Under the pieces are notes generated by a model. The model did no database searches, was not told the DNA's origin, and was given only the letters and a program-made list of their open reading frames with translations. From NCBI GenBank assembly GCA_902727935.1, contig CACVAX010000053.1:1-64000 (forward strand): DNA of 64,000 nt. The letters are read 5' to 3'. Of this stretch, positions 1 through 8,657 are shown one piece after another. Source of the stretch: an uncultured Sulfurovum sp. GTDB taxonomy: Bacteria > Campylobacterota > Campylobacteria > Campylobacterales > Sulfurovaceae. Numbering within the stretch: the stretch's first letter is position 1; every line of letters starts with the position of its first letter. The position numbers and the translations under genes were made by a program.

Positions 1-1371
1 ACAAGTGGAATGATGGGAAGTTTTGAAGAAAATAGATTTTTAACTTCAATGAATAAAGGGCTTGTTCTTGATGGTCAAAATAAAAAGCTTTCTGAAAAAG
101 ACTCTTTTAATCATATGGGGATTATTGCAAGAACTGGTGGAGGAAAAACCACAGGTTACATTATCCCAAATATTCTAAAATTAGCTCAACAAAAAACCTC
201 AATGATAGTAACCGATTTAAGTGGAGAACTTTATTCTCAAACAAGTGGTTATCTTAAAAAAAGAGGATTTAAAATTTATGTTTTAGACCCCGAAGATTTA
301 AAAACTTCTATTGGTTACAATCCTCTCTATTATGCACTTTCAAGTATAGAGATCGATGAAATAGCAGAAATATTAATAAAGTCAGCGAATCCCGGACAAA
401 CTAAAACAGAAGATAAAATGTGGTTAGATGGTGCAAAGACTTTTTTAACTATTTTAATAAAAGTTTTAGTAGCCACTAAAGACCATAAATATATAAATCT
501 TGCTAATTTAAAACATCTCATAAATAACTTTGGAGAAAATGGTTCAAATCTTGATGAGCTTATTTATCTCTACTCTGATGAAAAAACTTTTAATGAATGG
601 AAAGGGTTTGTAAGTGGAAATATGAGAACCATTCAATCTTTTATTTCTACAGCCAATATTGCTTTAAATGCTATTGGTATAAACGACAATCTAGCAGAGC
701 TAACCACTTCACATAATATCAATTTTAAAAACTTTAGAGAAGAAAAATCAATACTTTATATTAGAATTCCAGCCCAAAAACAAGAGCAGTATAATTTTTT
801 ACTAAATCTTTTTTACAAACAGTTTTTTAATGCAATGATGGAAAAGTTACCATCTAAAAAAGATTTACCTATTTATTGTTTACTTGATGAGTTTGGAAAT
901 ATGCAGATTCCTAATTTTTCATCTACGATCACCACCATTAGAAAATACAAAGTTTCAATTTCAATAGTTATTCAAGACTTTAGCCAATTGGAACAAAGAT
1001 ATGGAAAAAGTGAAGCGCATACTATTATTAATGGTGGGATTACAGGTAAATTGTTTTTTGCAGGGGCAGATTTACAAATTACTAATATGTTAACTCAAAT
1101 GATAGGGAACAAATATGTCAATATGCTAGATGAAACAGGACAGGTTCATCATGTAAAAGAACCCATATTATCCAATGCAGATATTAGAACCATGAAAGAT
1201 AATGAAGTATTATTAATCTATGGAAACAAACTACCTCTTAAAATCAAAGTAAAACCTTATTACAAGGACTTTTTACTTAAATCTTACACTAAGTACAAAG
1301 CAGTTAAAAAAGAGGCTCAAACTCAAAGAACAGAGATAGAATATATTAATATAAATGTTGGGGTTGATTAG
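1..1371 (+). CDS. Type IV secretion coupling protein, VirD4/TraG family (5' end outside window)
   Basis: This is a hexameric DNA-pumping ATPase of conjugation-type secretion systems that delivers the relaxosome to the membrane channel. The frame is open from base 1 (Thr-Ser-Gly before the first Met at base 10), so the gene starts upstream and the usual N-terminal membrane segments are not seen. Counting from the Met at base 10, a Walker A motif (ARTGGGKTT) lies at about residues 40-48 and a Walker B motif (CLLDEFGNM) at about 287-296. Both are typical of VirD4/TraG. The C-terminus overlaps the next gene by one base (TAGTG), implying coupled translation. It belongs to an integrated element that ends near the tRNA-Arg gene. 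The family call is secure; which system it serves cannot be told from this window. Confidence 0.9.
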   Translation, partial: TSGMMGSFEENRFLTSMNKGLVLDGQNKKLSEKDSFNHMGIIARTGGGKTTGYIIPNILKLAQQKTSMIVTDLSGELYSQTSGYLKKRGFKIYVLDPEDLKTSIGYNPLYYALSSIEIDEIAEILIKSANPGQTKTEDKMWLDGAKTFLTILIKVLVATKDHKYINLANLKHLINNFGENGSNLDELIYLYSDEKTFNEWKGFVSGNMRTIQSFISTANIALNAIGINDNLAELTTSHNINFKNFREEKSILYIRIPAQKQEQYNFLLNLFYKQFFNAMMEKLPSKKDLPIYCLLDEFGNMQIPNFSSTITTIRKYKVSISIVIQDFSQLEQRYGKSEAHTIINGGITGKLFFAGADLQITNMLTQMIGNKYVNMLDETGQVHHVKEPILSNADIRTMKDNEVLLIYGNKLPLKIKVKPYYKDFLLKSYTKYKAVKKEAQTQRTEIEYININVGVD

Positions 1372-2168
1372 TGCTTGAACTTATCAATAATGTTATGGCT
1401 AGGGTAACTAATTTTATAACAGTTTTATCAGATGAATTAAATCCATTACCCATAGAAATTTTATTGGGTGGGTCATTATGGTTTTTTGCTTTGTATTTTA
1501 TTTCAAGATGGTTTAAAGCCTATGTAATAAGATTATTGCTTTTTATTGTAGGGGTATCACTTATTTATAGTGTTATGGGAAGAAGTCATATTATTACCTC
1601 TGTAGATTTATATGCAGGTTTAGGATTGGCTATTCCACATATTGAGATAGTAGAAATTACATATTTAATATTTAGGGAAAGAACCCTTTTTTTAGTGGAT
1701 AAAATTATTGAACTTTTTTACCTTATTATTAGTCCTTTTATTTGGGGCTATCAGAAACTTTCATATATTTTTCAATTTCTACAAATCAAACAAACACAGC
1801 GATCAGAAAAAAAAGCTGAAAAAGAATATTACAAAGAAGAGTTTAAAAGGGAACAAGAGAAAGCTAGGGCAGAAGAACAAGCTAGATATGATGAAGCTGA
1901 TATTAGAGAGCAGAATAAAAGAGAATATAGATACAAAAAGAAAGAGAAGCCGCAGCAACCAAAAGAAGAGCCAAAAACTTATTCAAGATGGGATTCTTCA
2001 AATCATTATGAGGTTTTAGGGATTAGTGAAAATTCTACTAAACAAGAGATTAAAAAGGCTTATAGGAATTTAGCTAAAATTTATCATCCGGATTTAACTT
2101 TTTCTAAAAAAGAGGAATATACTGTGATTTTACAAAAGATTAATAAGGCTTATGAGGTTTTGAAATAG
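1371..2168 (+). CDS. Membrane-anchored J-domain protein
   Basis: The N-terminal half has two or three hydrophobic segments (about residues 28-70, less clearly 110-130). A long charged Glu/Lys/Arg-rich probable coiled coil follows (about 140-195), then a C-terminal J domain (about 211-265) with the HPD motif at about 239-241. J domains stimulate Hsp70 ATPase; placing one at the C-terminus of a membrane protein suggests local recruitment of DnaK. The GTG start overlaps the stop of the coupling-protein gene. Such J-domain proteins do occur in conjugative elements, but a role in transfer is inference. It is the last gene of the mobile element before the tRNA. Confidence 0.75.
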   Translation: MLELINNVMARVTNFITVLSDELNPLPIEILLGGSLWFFALYFISRWFKAYVIRLLLFIVGVSLIYSVMGRSHIITSVDLYAGLGLAIPHIEIVEITYLIFRERTLFLVDKIIELFYLIISPFIWGYQKLSYIFQFLQIKQTQRSEKKAEKEYYKEEFKREQEKARAEEQARYDEADIREQNKREYRYKKKEKPQQPKEEPKTYSRWDSSNHYEVLGISENSTKQEIKKAYRNLAKIYHPDLTFSKKEEYTVILQKINKAYEVLK

Positions 2169-2181
2169 AAGTTGATTAAGT

Positions 2182-2199
2182 GGTTACACATAGGTTACA
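2182..2199 (+). repeat. Tandem GGTTACAC boxes at the end of the mobile element
   Basis: GGTTACAC occurs at 2182-2189 and again at 2193-2200, an 11-base period. The second copy, read as TAGGTTACACTTT, is identical over 13 bases to 14148-14160 upstream of ispDF. It could be a protein-binding site or element-end signal; function unknown. Confidence 0.4.
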
Positions 2200-2270
2200 C
2201 TTTAGATATTTTAGTGACAAATATTTTCTTAAAAAAGTCTCTTAAATGATTGTTTTATGGGGTTTAAAGG

Positions 2271-2347
2271 TGGTACACCCAACAGGATTCGAACCTGTGA
2301 CCTTCGGTACCGCAAACCGATGCTCTATCCAGCTGAGCTATGAGTGC
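2271..2347 (-). tRNA. tRNA-Arg, anticodon GCG
   Basis: Read on the minus strand the cloverleaf folds fully. The acceptor stem is GCACTCA with TGGGTGT (G1-U72 wobble), the D stem is GCTC/GAGC, the anticodon stem is TCGGT/ACCGA with loop TTGCGGT, and the T stem is ACAGG/CCTGT around TTCGAAT. The discriminator is A and CCA is encoded. The anticodon is GCG, reading CGC directly. The 3' end faces the mobile element at 1-2168, which makes this tRNA a plausible attachment site. Confidence 0.95.
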
Positions 2348-2402
2348 ACATATATTGTGAGGTCGAAATTATAGCAAGAAAATCTGTTGATTACAAGTGA
2401 TT

Positions 2403-2753
2403 TCAGACAGATTCTCTCCAGTTGTCAGCTTTATTTAGATTGTGAAACTTAACTACCATTTCAATTTTGGCTTTTGGGACATTTAGCATATTTTCAATTT
2501 GAATAATATCCACACCTTGTTCATAGAGTGCAATAATTTTTTCTTTGGCACTCTCTGGCTCTAACTCTTTATCTAAACGTTGCTCATAGGCGTAAATATA
2601 ATCTTTAAGACTTGCAACTTCTCGTTCAAGCTCTTCAATCTTATCATTATGCTCTTCTATTTTTGATTTTTTAAGTAGGATATAAAATAAAATTCCAATA
2701 ACCCCTATCAACGAAAAAAGAGAAAAAACAAATTGTAACTGTTCAATATTCAT
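2403..2753 (-). CDS. Small membrane-anchored coiled-coil protein
   Basis: This 116-residue protein has one N-terminal membrane helix (about residues 7-27), an acidic coiled coil (about 30-66) and a C-terminal helical segment (about 70-105). The pattern of that segment, IIALYEQGVDIIQIENML, resembles the helix-turn-helix found at the end of DUF6115-type proteins. The topology suggests a cytoplasmic coiled coil tethered to the membrane. It directly follows the mqnP stop, so it is probably the third gene of pssA-mqnP-this gene. I do not recognise a defined function. Confidence 0.75.
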   Translation of the reverse strand: MNIEQLQFVFSLFSLIGVIGILFYILLKKSKIEEHNDKIEELEREVASLKDYIYAYEQRLDKELEPESAKEKIIALYEQGVDIIQIENMLNVPKAKIEMVVKFHNLNKADNWRESV

Positions 2754-3611
2754 CTATAGTACCTCCAAAATAATTAAAACTAAAAACATTATACCTAAGT
2801 AGCCATTAACCGTAAAAAAGGCTCTGTCAATTTTTCTAAAGTCTTTATTTACCAAGTAATGCTCATAAGCCAACATGATTGCCGAAAGTATAACGGCTAA
2901 TTGTGAAAAAAATGTCAATTCAGCAGAAACAATAAACATAATCCAAAAAACAATGGTTAAGGTATGAAAAGCTTTCGCAATGTGCATGGTGTTTTTAGCC
3001 CCATATTTAGAAGGAATAGAGTGTAATCCATGCTCTTTATCAAACTCAATATCTTGTAAGGAATAAAGTAAGTCAAATCCAGCTACCCAAAAAACTACCC
3101 CTAAAGAGAGATAAAGTGACCAAGTTGTAATTTCAGCAGAAACAGCAACCACTCCAGCAATGGGTGCTAATCCAAGTGAAATACCTAAGACAATATGTGC
3201 CAAAGAAGAAAAGCGTTTAAAAATAGTATAAGCACCCAATATCAATAAAATAGGAAAAGAGAGTTGAAATGCTAAGATATTGATAAAGTATGCTACCAAT
3301 ACAAAGCCGACTCCATTAAGCACAATAAAACCAAGCATGGTAGCATTCGATATACGTCCATCAACAGAAGGTCTCTCTTTTGTTCTAGGGTTTAAAATAT
3401 CAATGTCTCGGTCTAAGTATCGGTTAACCCCCATGGCAAAGTTTCTGGCTGTAATGGCTGCAATAATCCCTAAGAAAAAAAGCTTCCAACCAAACCAACC
3501 ATCAGCTGCGATGGTCATGGCAATAAAAATAAATGGCAAAGAAAAGATTGAGTGTTTGAACATCACCATCTCTGAAAGATTGGCGAGTTTTGTTTTTAAA
3601 TTAGCCAACAT
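2754..3611 (-). CDS. mqnP: UbiA-family prenyltransferase of menaquinone synthesis (MqnP type)
   Basis: This integral membrane enzyme attaches the polyprenyl tail to the aromatic ring precursor. Both Asp-rich UbiA motifs are present: NRYLDRDID at residues 63-71 and DLLYSLQDIEFD at 180-191, which bind the Mg-diphosphate substrate. Length (285) and multiple helices fit the family. Campylobacterota make menaquinone by the futalosine route and use MqnP in place of MenA or UbiA, which is why I prefer that name; the sequence alone cannot separate MqnP from UbiA. It starts one base after the pssA stop, in the same minus-strand operon. Confidence 0.85.
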   Translation of the reverse strand: MLANLKTKLANLSEMVMFKHSIFSLPFIFIAMTIAADGWFGWKLFFLGIIAAITARNFAMGVNRYLDRDIDILNPRTKERPSVDGRISNATMLGFIVLNGVGFVLVAYFINILAFQLSFPILLILGAYTIFKRFSSLAHIVLGISLGLAPIAGVVAVSAEITTWSLYLSLGVVFWVAGFDLLYSLQDIEFDKEHGLHSIPSKYGAKNTMHIAKAFHTLTIVFWIMFIVSAELTFFSQLAVILSAIMLAYEHYLVNKDFRKIDRAFFTVNGYLGIMFLVLIILEVL

Positions 3612-3612
3612 A

Positions 3613-4164
3613 TTATGGGTGAGGAATTTTTAATTTAGAGTTCAATGCCCAAGCAATCACAGCCACAAAAACACCAATTACATAAGCATTTGTAATAATA
3701 TCATAAGAAAAAAGTAAATAAAGAACCCACAGTAAAATAGCTCCCAATGGCGTAGGCACACCTTCAAAAAATTTAGTGACTACCCCCTCTTCTGACTTCA
3801 TATTAAACTCAATCAGTCGCCTAAGTCCTGCCACGATATAAACAATAAAAAGTAAGCCTAAAAGAAGCTGTGTTAAACCTGAAGCCTCTGCTGTAATGGC
3901 ATAATAGAGTAAAAAAGAAGGCATGACCACAAAAGAAATAAAATCAGCATAAGAGTCAACTTGTATGCCAAATTCAGTTGAAAGATTATATTTTCGAGCT
4001 ACTTTGCCATCGGCAATGTCCAATGCACCAGCAATCCACGCCAAAATAATGGCTGTAAAAAAGTCCCCATGAACTATAAAGTGTATGGCAATCAACCCAG
4101 CTGCAATATTTCCAAAAGTAATAAGATTAGCAAGATTAAATCGATTGTCTTTGTCAAATAACAT
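3613..4164 (-). CDS. pssA: CDP-diacylglycerol--serine O-phosphatidyltransferase
   Basis: This enzyme makes phosphatidylserine, the precursor of phosphatidylethanolamine. The CDP-alcohol phosphatidyltransferase signature is complete: D49, D52-G53, A56-R57, G66, D70 and D74 (DGKVAR ... GIQVDSYAD). Several membrane helices follow. At 183 residues it is shorter than many PssA proteins (about 240), lacking a C-terminal extension. Another CDP-alcohol transferase such as PgsA is the main alternative, but the motif context favours PssA. It is the first gene of the operon with mqnP. Confidence 0.82.
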   Translation of the reverse strand: MLFDKDNRFNLANLITFGNIAAGLIAIHFIVHGDFFTAIILAWIAGALDIADGKVARKYNLSTEFGIQVDSYADFISFVVMPSFLLYYAITAEASGLTQLLLGLLFIVYIVAGLRRLIEFNMKSEEGVVTKFFEGVPTPLGAILLWVLYLLFSYDIITNAYVIGVFVAVIAWALNSKLKIPHP

Positions 4165-4203
4165 TTTTCTTCCTCCATTTTAAAAAAGTTATTTTACCCT
4201 AAT

Positions 4204-5121
4204 ATGTTATTATTTCAAATGACAACCTTTAAACAAATAGCACTCATTGGTTCGACAGCTTCAGGAAAAACAGCCCTCTCTATTGAACTTGCCCATCAAA
4301 GCAATGCAAATATTTTATCTTTAGACTCTTTAGCACTGTATAAAAAGATTGACATTGCTTCAGCTAAACCCACTATTGAGGAACGTGCTAATATTCAGCA
4401 TTTTGGTATTGATGAATACTTACCCAATGAACCTTTTGATGTCACTACCTTTATTGAACTCTATAAAAAAGCTAAAAAAGAATCGATTCAAGAAAATAAA
4501 AATCTTATTATTGTAGGTGGCACAAGCTTTTACCTAAGTTCTTTGCTTAATGGTATCTCCCAACTTCCTCCTATTTCTCAAAATGCAAAAGAAAAATCAA
4601 ATAAACTTCTAAAAAATGTAGAAATGGCTCATGCTTTTTTAAATAACTTAGATCCACAACACCTGTCTAGTATTAACACTAAAGATCGTTATCGGATTGA
4701 AAAAATGTTAAATCTTTATTTTGAAACCTCTCTAACACCAACAATGTACTTTAAAAACAATCCTCCACGACCAATCATAAAAGATAAGTTAGACATTTAT
4801 GAAATAGACGTAGAGAGAGAAGTTCTAAGAGAACGTATTAAAAAGCGTACGAAGAACATGCTACATGCTGGTCTTATAGACGAAGTGTTTTACTTAGAAA
4901 AAACCTATACACGACAGCCAAACTGCATGAAATCAATTGGAATTAAAGAAGTACTAAGCTACATGGATGGACACTATAACAAAGAAGAAATGGAACAAAG
5001 AATTGTCATCCACACAGCCCAACTGGCAAAAAGGCAACGTACCTTTAATCGTTCTCAATTTACAGATAAAACATTGCTTCCTCTTGAAAAACTAAGAGAA
5101 AAGCTCTTAAAAAATTCATGA
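4204..5121 (+). CDS. miaA: tRNA dimethylallyltransferase
   Basis: MiaA transfers dimethylallyl to A37 of tRNAs reading UNN codons; its product is the substrate of MiaB, encoded at 53.4 kb. The P-loop GSTASGKT is at residues 16-23, followed by the DS(L)ALYK segment and the conserved basic C-terminal region (SIGIKEV, then QLAKRQRTFNRSQF). Length of 305 is normal. The start may be the Met at 4204 or the Met at 4219; there is no strong ribosome binding site to decide. It is divergent from pssA. Confidence 0.95.
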   Translation: MLLFQMTTFKQIALIGSTASGKTALSIELAHQSNANILSLDSLALYKKIDIASAKPTIEERANIQHFGIDEYLPNEPFDVTTFIELYKKAKKESIQENKNLIIVGGTSFYLSSLLNGISQLPPISQNAKEKSNKLLKNVEMAHAFLNNLDPQHLSSINTKDRYRIEKMLNLYFETSLTPTMYFKNNPPRPIIKDKLDIYEIDVEREVLRERIKKRTKNMLHAGLIDEVFYLEKTYTRQPNCMKSIGIKEVLSYMDGHYNKEEMEQRIVIHTAQLAKRQRTFNRSQFTDKTLLPLEKLREKLLKNS

Positions 5122-5215
5122 TACCAATAGAACTTTTTAGATCTATTATTTTGTAATTATAAAGTTTAATTAAAGTTTTCATAATAGCATAAGTCGTAGT
5201 TGACTATAATAAAAC

Positions 5216-5950
5216 ATGAAAAATGTTCAATTTTTAAGCAATTCTACTAATATCGATAAGATTACTAAGGGTTTAGGACTGACAAGATCACTTTCTGTCT
5301 CTTCCTTGCTCATTGGTGAAGCCCACACAGGAAAGCTCTCTTTGGTCAAAAATATATTTCCAAACAGTGTTTATGTTGATGCTCAAAATGAATCAGAGCT
5401 TTACACAGCACTTGATGCCAATCATGAACTGATTATCTATAACTTTCACAAAGTTAAAAACATAGAGAATCTCAACTTTGAAAACAAACGCATCATTGCC
5501 ATTTCAGACTCGCTTAAAGAGAAACAAAAGCTTAGTAAAACTTTTGCTTTTATGTATGAAATGCCAAATCTTCGAGAGAGAGAAGATTTGAACAAAATCA
5601 TTGCCTATTTTCAAAAAGAAATCAAAAAAGACCTCATGATTGAAGCTGATATCCAGCTTGACAGTACCAAGCTTGATTTAAGTCAAAATATTAAATCTTT
5701 AAAAGCTTCTATCTATAAAGAACTCACTTTACAAACCTTCAAAAAAGAAGATATTCAAGCCCTACTCTATAACTATCTCTTTAAAGAAATGGAAGGCAAT
5801 AATGCCTACAGAGAACATTTAGCACTTTATGAAGAACCTCTCATCCAAGCAGGTCTTAAAAAGTACAAATCACAACTTAAACTGGCTGGGGTTTTAGGAC
5901 TTAACCGAAATACATTACGAAAGAAGATTCAAGAATATGACATCAATTAA
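5216..5950 (+). CDS. Degenerate NtrC-like regulator: reduced AAA domain and Fis-type HTH
   Basis: The protein has a P-loop-like GEAHTGK at residues 34-40, a Walker-B-like YNF stretch, then LREREDLNKI (about 121-130), which matches the arginine-containing element of sigma-54 activators. A C-terminal Fis-type helix-turn-helix follows (about 205-244). No GAFTGA loop is present and the AAA region is shortened (244 residues in total against about 380-450 for the family), so it should not remodel sigma-54 polymerase. It probably acts as a DNA-binding regulator. It overlaps the following PAS-domain gene by 14 bases, implying a joint signalling unit. DNA targets are unknown. Confidence 0.7.
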   Translation: MKNVQFLSNSTNIDKITKGLGLTRSLSVSSLLIGEAHTGKLSLVKNIFPNSVYVDAQNESELYTALDANHELIIYNFHKVKNIENLNFENKRIIAISDSLKEKQKLSKTFAFMYEMPNLREREDLNKIIAYFQKEIKKDLMIEADIQLDSTKLDLSQNIKSLKASIYKELTLQTFKKEDIQALLYNYLFKEMEGNNAYREHLALYEEPLIQAGLKKYKSQLKLAGVLGLNRNTLRKKIQEYDIN

Positions 5951-6635
5951 TTTCCAATTTTTCATTGAGAATGACTCTAACCCTTTTATCTTATTTTCTA
6001 ATACAGGTAAAATAAAGTATCTCAACAATTCAGCCGAAGTACTCATGGGTTCATGTCGTCCTAAAGAAATTTTTGATTTAGCCCTCACACATGCACCTCA
6101 AACTTTTGGTTTTAAAAAATCCATACTCAACCTTAACTTTAACTCTTTTCAATTTTATGGTATTAATATACTCTATGAAAATGATAACTATATTGGCATA
6201 CATCTTTACAATAAAGCCATTGATAAAGTCGAAAAAGAGATGGTCTTAGATGGTTTTAGTTCAACCGATGTTAACATGCTTCTTCAAGCAAATATGGAAC
6301 TTTTTAATATGAACTATGAAGGAAAGATTCGTCTTTTAACCGACTATGATATTCCAGAGTTTCAAATGCATCAAAATAACTTTTCGCTCTTATTACGTAC
6401 ACTTTTTTCACAATTTGACTCCTCTAAACATCTGGATATTAACATGAAAATTAAGCTCGGAGAGCAAGTGATGATTAAAGAAAAGAAATATTCTATTATT
6501 GTCTTAGAACTTAAAAGCGATACAAGAAAAAGTGAAGCAGATAAAGAGTTAAAAAAAATGGCGAATAAAAACTGTATTGACATACAATTTAAAAAAGGCA
6601 GTATCACCTTAGAAGTTCCAGCTATTAGTAGCTAA
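5937..6635 (+). CDS. PAS-domain protein with degenerate histidine-kinase-like C-terminus
   Basis: Residues 1 to about 95 resemble a PAS sensor domain (NPFILFSNTGKIKYLNNSAEVLMG). The middle and C-terminal part has a spacing that recalls a DHp/HATPase module, but it lacks a recognisable phosphorylatable His in an H-box and lacks the N, G1 and G2 boxes of an ATP site. It is translationally coupled to the degenerate NtrC-like gene upstream (14-base overlap), so the two probably form a two-component-like pair that no longer uses phosphotransfer. It could also be an unrelated PAS regulator. The function is not recognised. Confidence 0.6.
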   Translation: MTSINFQFFIENDSNPFILFSNTGKIKYLNNSAEVLMGSCRPKEIFDLALTHAPQTFGFKKSILNLNFNSFQFYGINILYENDNYIGIHLYNKAIDKVEKEMVLDGFSSTDVNMLLQANMELFNMNYEGKIRLLTDYDIPEFQMHQNNFSLLLRTLFSQFDSSKHLDINMKIKLGEQVMIKEKKYSIIVLELKSDTRKSEADKELKKMANKNCIDIQFKKGSITLEVPAISS

Positions 6636-6642
6636 AGAAACC

Positions 6643-6664
6643 ATTCCCATCTTAAGATGGGAAT
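6643..6664. terminator. Perfect 22-base palindrome between convergent genes
   Basis: The stem ATTCCCATCTT/AAGATGGGAAT has perfect self-complementarity and sits between the convergent PAS gene and the porin gene. A run of A and T bases follows on both sides but there is no long U tract, so bidirectional termination is plausible rather than certain. Confidence 0.5.
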
Positions 6665-6695
6665 TAAGAAAAAGATGAAAATATGTTGAGTTGGC

Positions 6696-7367
6696 TTAGA
6701 ATGATGTTCCAGCAGATACAATAAGATTATTTTCATCAGATGAAGAAGTTGTTTCATGTTCAAATACACTGTAAGTTAATGAAAAGTCTACTTTATCAAA
6801 AGACTTAGATACCCCTGCAGAATAATTTGTTCCAAATGTATCATAATCTCCATATCCTAAATCAAGACTATAATCTTGCATTACAGGAATAGAAGCTTCT
6901 ACAGCAATATAATCTGGAACTTCTGTGGTTGTTCCTCTAAAATCATCCATACCCATAGAGTAAGTTGCACCTACACTCGCCACACCAAAATCATAACTAA
7001 GTCCTAGATATGCTTCATCAAAATTTCCCATTGGTACATCAAGGTAACCATATTTAATGTACCCTAAATCATAACCAAAACCTTCAATTTCACCAGCATA
7101 ACCAACATAACCATCAACTTCAGTATCACCTGCACCTGCACCACCAGAAAAATCTACATTTGAAAGCCATGTTCCTAAATAGAAACCTCCCATACCTAAA
7201 TCAAGACCACCTTGAACAGCTGCAGCGTTATTTGATTGAGTCATACCTCTCCAAACATAATTATTGGTTACTGATACATTTGCTGAAACTTCTAATTCTG
7301 CCATTGCTGTTGTTGTGATTGCACTTACAGCTACTGCTGCAATTAGTGATAACTTTGTAAATTTCAT
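6696..7367 (-). CDS. TorF-family putative outer-membrane porin (TIGR02001-like)
   Basis: A clear signal peptide (about residues 1-23, ending AMA) is followed by an N-terminal block NNYVWRGMTQS typical of the TIGR02001/TorF putative porin family. Alternating beta-strand segments rich in Gly, Tyr and Asp follow, ending in Phe as outer-membrane barrels do (VSAGTSF). Length of 223 suits a small barrel. It is a single gene with its own leader; the substrate is unknown. The intergenic region 7368-7636 carries the promoters for this gene and for the divergent DUF302 gene. Confidence 0.8.
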   Translation of the reverse strand: MKFTKLSLIAAVAVSAITTTAMAELEVSANVSVTNNYVWRGMTQSNNAAAVQGGLDLGMGGFYLGTWLSNVDFSGGAGAGDTEVDGYVGYAGEIEGFGYDLGYIKYGYLDVPMGNFDEAYLGLSYDFGVASVGATYSMGMDDFRGTTTEVPDYIAVEASIPVMQDYSLDLGYGDYDTFGTNYSAGVSKSFDKVDFSLTYSVFEHETTSSSDENNLIVSAGTSF

Positions 7368-7636
7368 AAATTTACTCCTTTGTATTTTTGTATGAATGAA
7401 TTATAATCATTTTTTTTAGATAAAAAAAGAGAAAATATGATTAATTTTTAATCACTTTTATTTACATATTTAAGTTATTAAAATTCTTAATTTATACCTA
7501 TACTTAAAAATAATGAATAGGACTTTCAAGCTCTTCGTGTTAACCCAGATAAGTCAGAACTTATTAAAAGTAATATAATCCCCATAATAAATAAGCTTAT
7601 TTCAGTAAAATGCCCTATATTAATTAAGGAATCACT

Positions 7637-8551
7637 ATGAAAAAAACTTCATTTATCTTAGTAGCATTATTATTGGCTACAGTACAATCTTTCGCAAGTT
7701 CTGCCAACAATCAAATCTTTGCAGTAGACAATACAGACGGTAAAATCACAGCAAAAACAATCGAAGAGGCTTTTAACAAGTCAGGTATGACCGTTGATGT
7801 TAACAACAACATGAACTCTATTTTTGAGAAAAGATATAAGAAAACACACCATAAGTCTTATAATTTAGCTATTTTCTCTAACAATGAACTGGTTACAAAA
7901 CTACTTAAAGAATACCCTGGTATTGGGCGTATCACACCATTATCTATGTCAATCTACTCTGATGACAAGAAAAATACCATTAATGTTTCTACTCTGTCTC
8001 TAAAAGGTATGGCAAGAGCTTCAGGTATTCCTGAAACAAATGCAGACCTTATAGCGTATGCCAAAATGCTTGACAAAGCACTCCATGCTGCTTTACCAAA
8101 AGGTAAGTACTTAGAAAAAGCTAATACGGCTGCTGCACCAAAAAATGTTTTAACAACATTTACAACTGAGTTTGAACTTGAAGATGGTGAAACTTATGTA
8201 GATATGAAAGATGGACTCAAAGAAGAGTTTGAAAGTGAAATCGGTTCAGTAGGTTTCTTAATTCCAAAGTCTTATGACATAGCAACAGAAGATTATGACT
8301 TTTATGACACGTACTCAATTATTAGATTTAACGTAATCTTCCCTCTTTCAAAAGAACATCCAGATGCTGGTTCATATGCACCATTTTCACTGGCTATCTA
8401 CAAGAAAGAAGGTGACGATGCAGTTAATATAGAGTTCCCATCTATCTCTAACTGGGCAACTGACTTAGCTGTTTCAGACACAGAAGCATTGGCAGAAGTT
8501 AAAAAAACGCAAAGTATGATTCAAGGAATTCTTGAAGAGTTGACGGAGTAG
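7637..8551 (+). CDS. Exported tandem DUF302-like protein
   Basis: A signal peptide (residues 1-20, ending SFA) leads into two related domains. The first (about 35-150) has the DUF302 pattern TIEEAFNKSGMTVDVNNN ... YNLAIFSNNELVTKLL. The second (about 165-300) repeats the same layout, with the key region YDIATEDYDFYDTYSIIRF. DUF302 proteins are small periplasmic or cytosolic proteins of unknown biochemical function, common in sulfur-oxidising bacteria. A good ribosome binding site (AAGGA) lies 7 bases before the ATG. No partner gene is adjacent; the next unit is the thiC operon. Confidence 0.72.
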   Translation: MKKTSFILVALLLATVQSFASSANNQIFAVDNTDGKITAKTIEEAFNKSGMTVDVNNNMNSIFEKRYKKTHHKSYNLAIFSNNELVTKLLKEYPGIGRITPLSMSIYSDDKKNTINVSTLSLKGMARASGIPETNADLIAYAKMLDKALHAALPKGKYLEKANTAAAPKNVLTTFTTEFELEDGETYVDMKDGLKEEFESEIGSVGFLIPKSYDIATEDYDFYDTYSIIRFNVIFPLSKEHPDAGSYAPFSLAIYKKEGDDAVNIEFPSISNWATDLAVSDTEALAEVKKTQSMIQGILEELTE

Positions 8552-8657
8552 TCAAAGTCAATTCATACCAAAAAAATGTCGATTTATAAATAGCTATCAT
8601 TATTTTTAATACTTTTCAGTAAAAATAAATGTTCGCTAAGATATAAATTGACTATTC

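Noticed and set aside
7500-7560. Third copy of the dispersed hairpin repeat
   Set aside because: Only scattered short matches (for example GTTAACCC) to the 51-base core.
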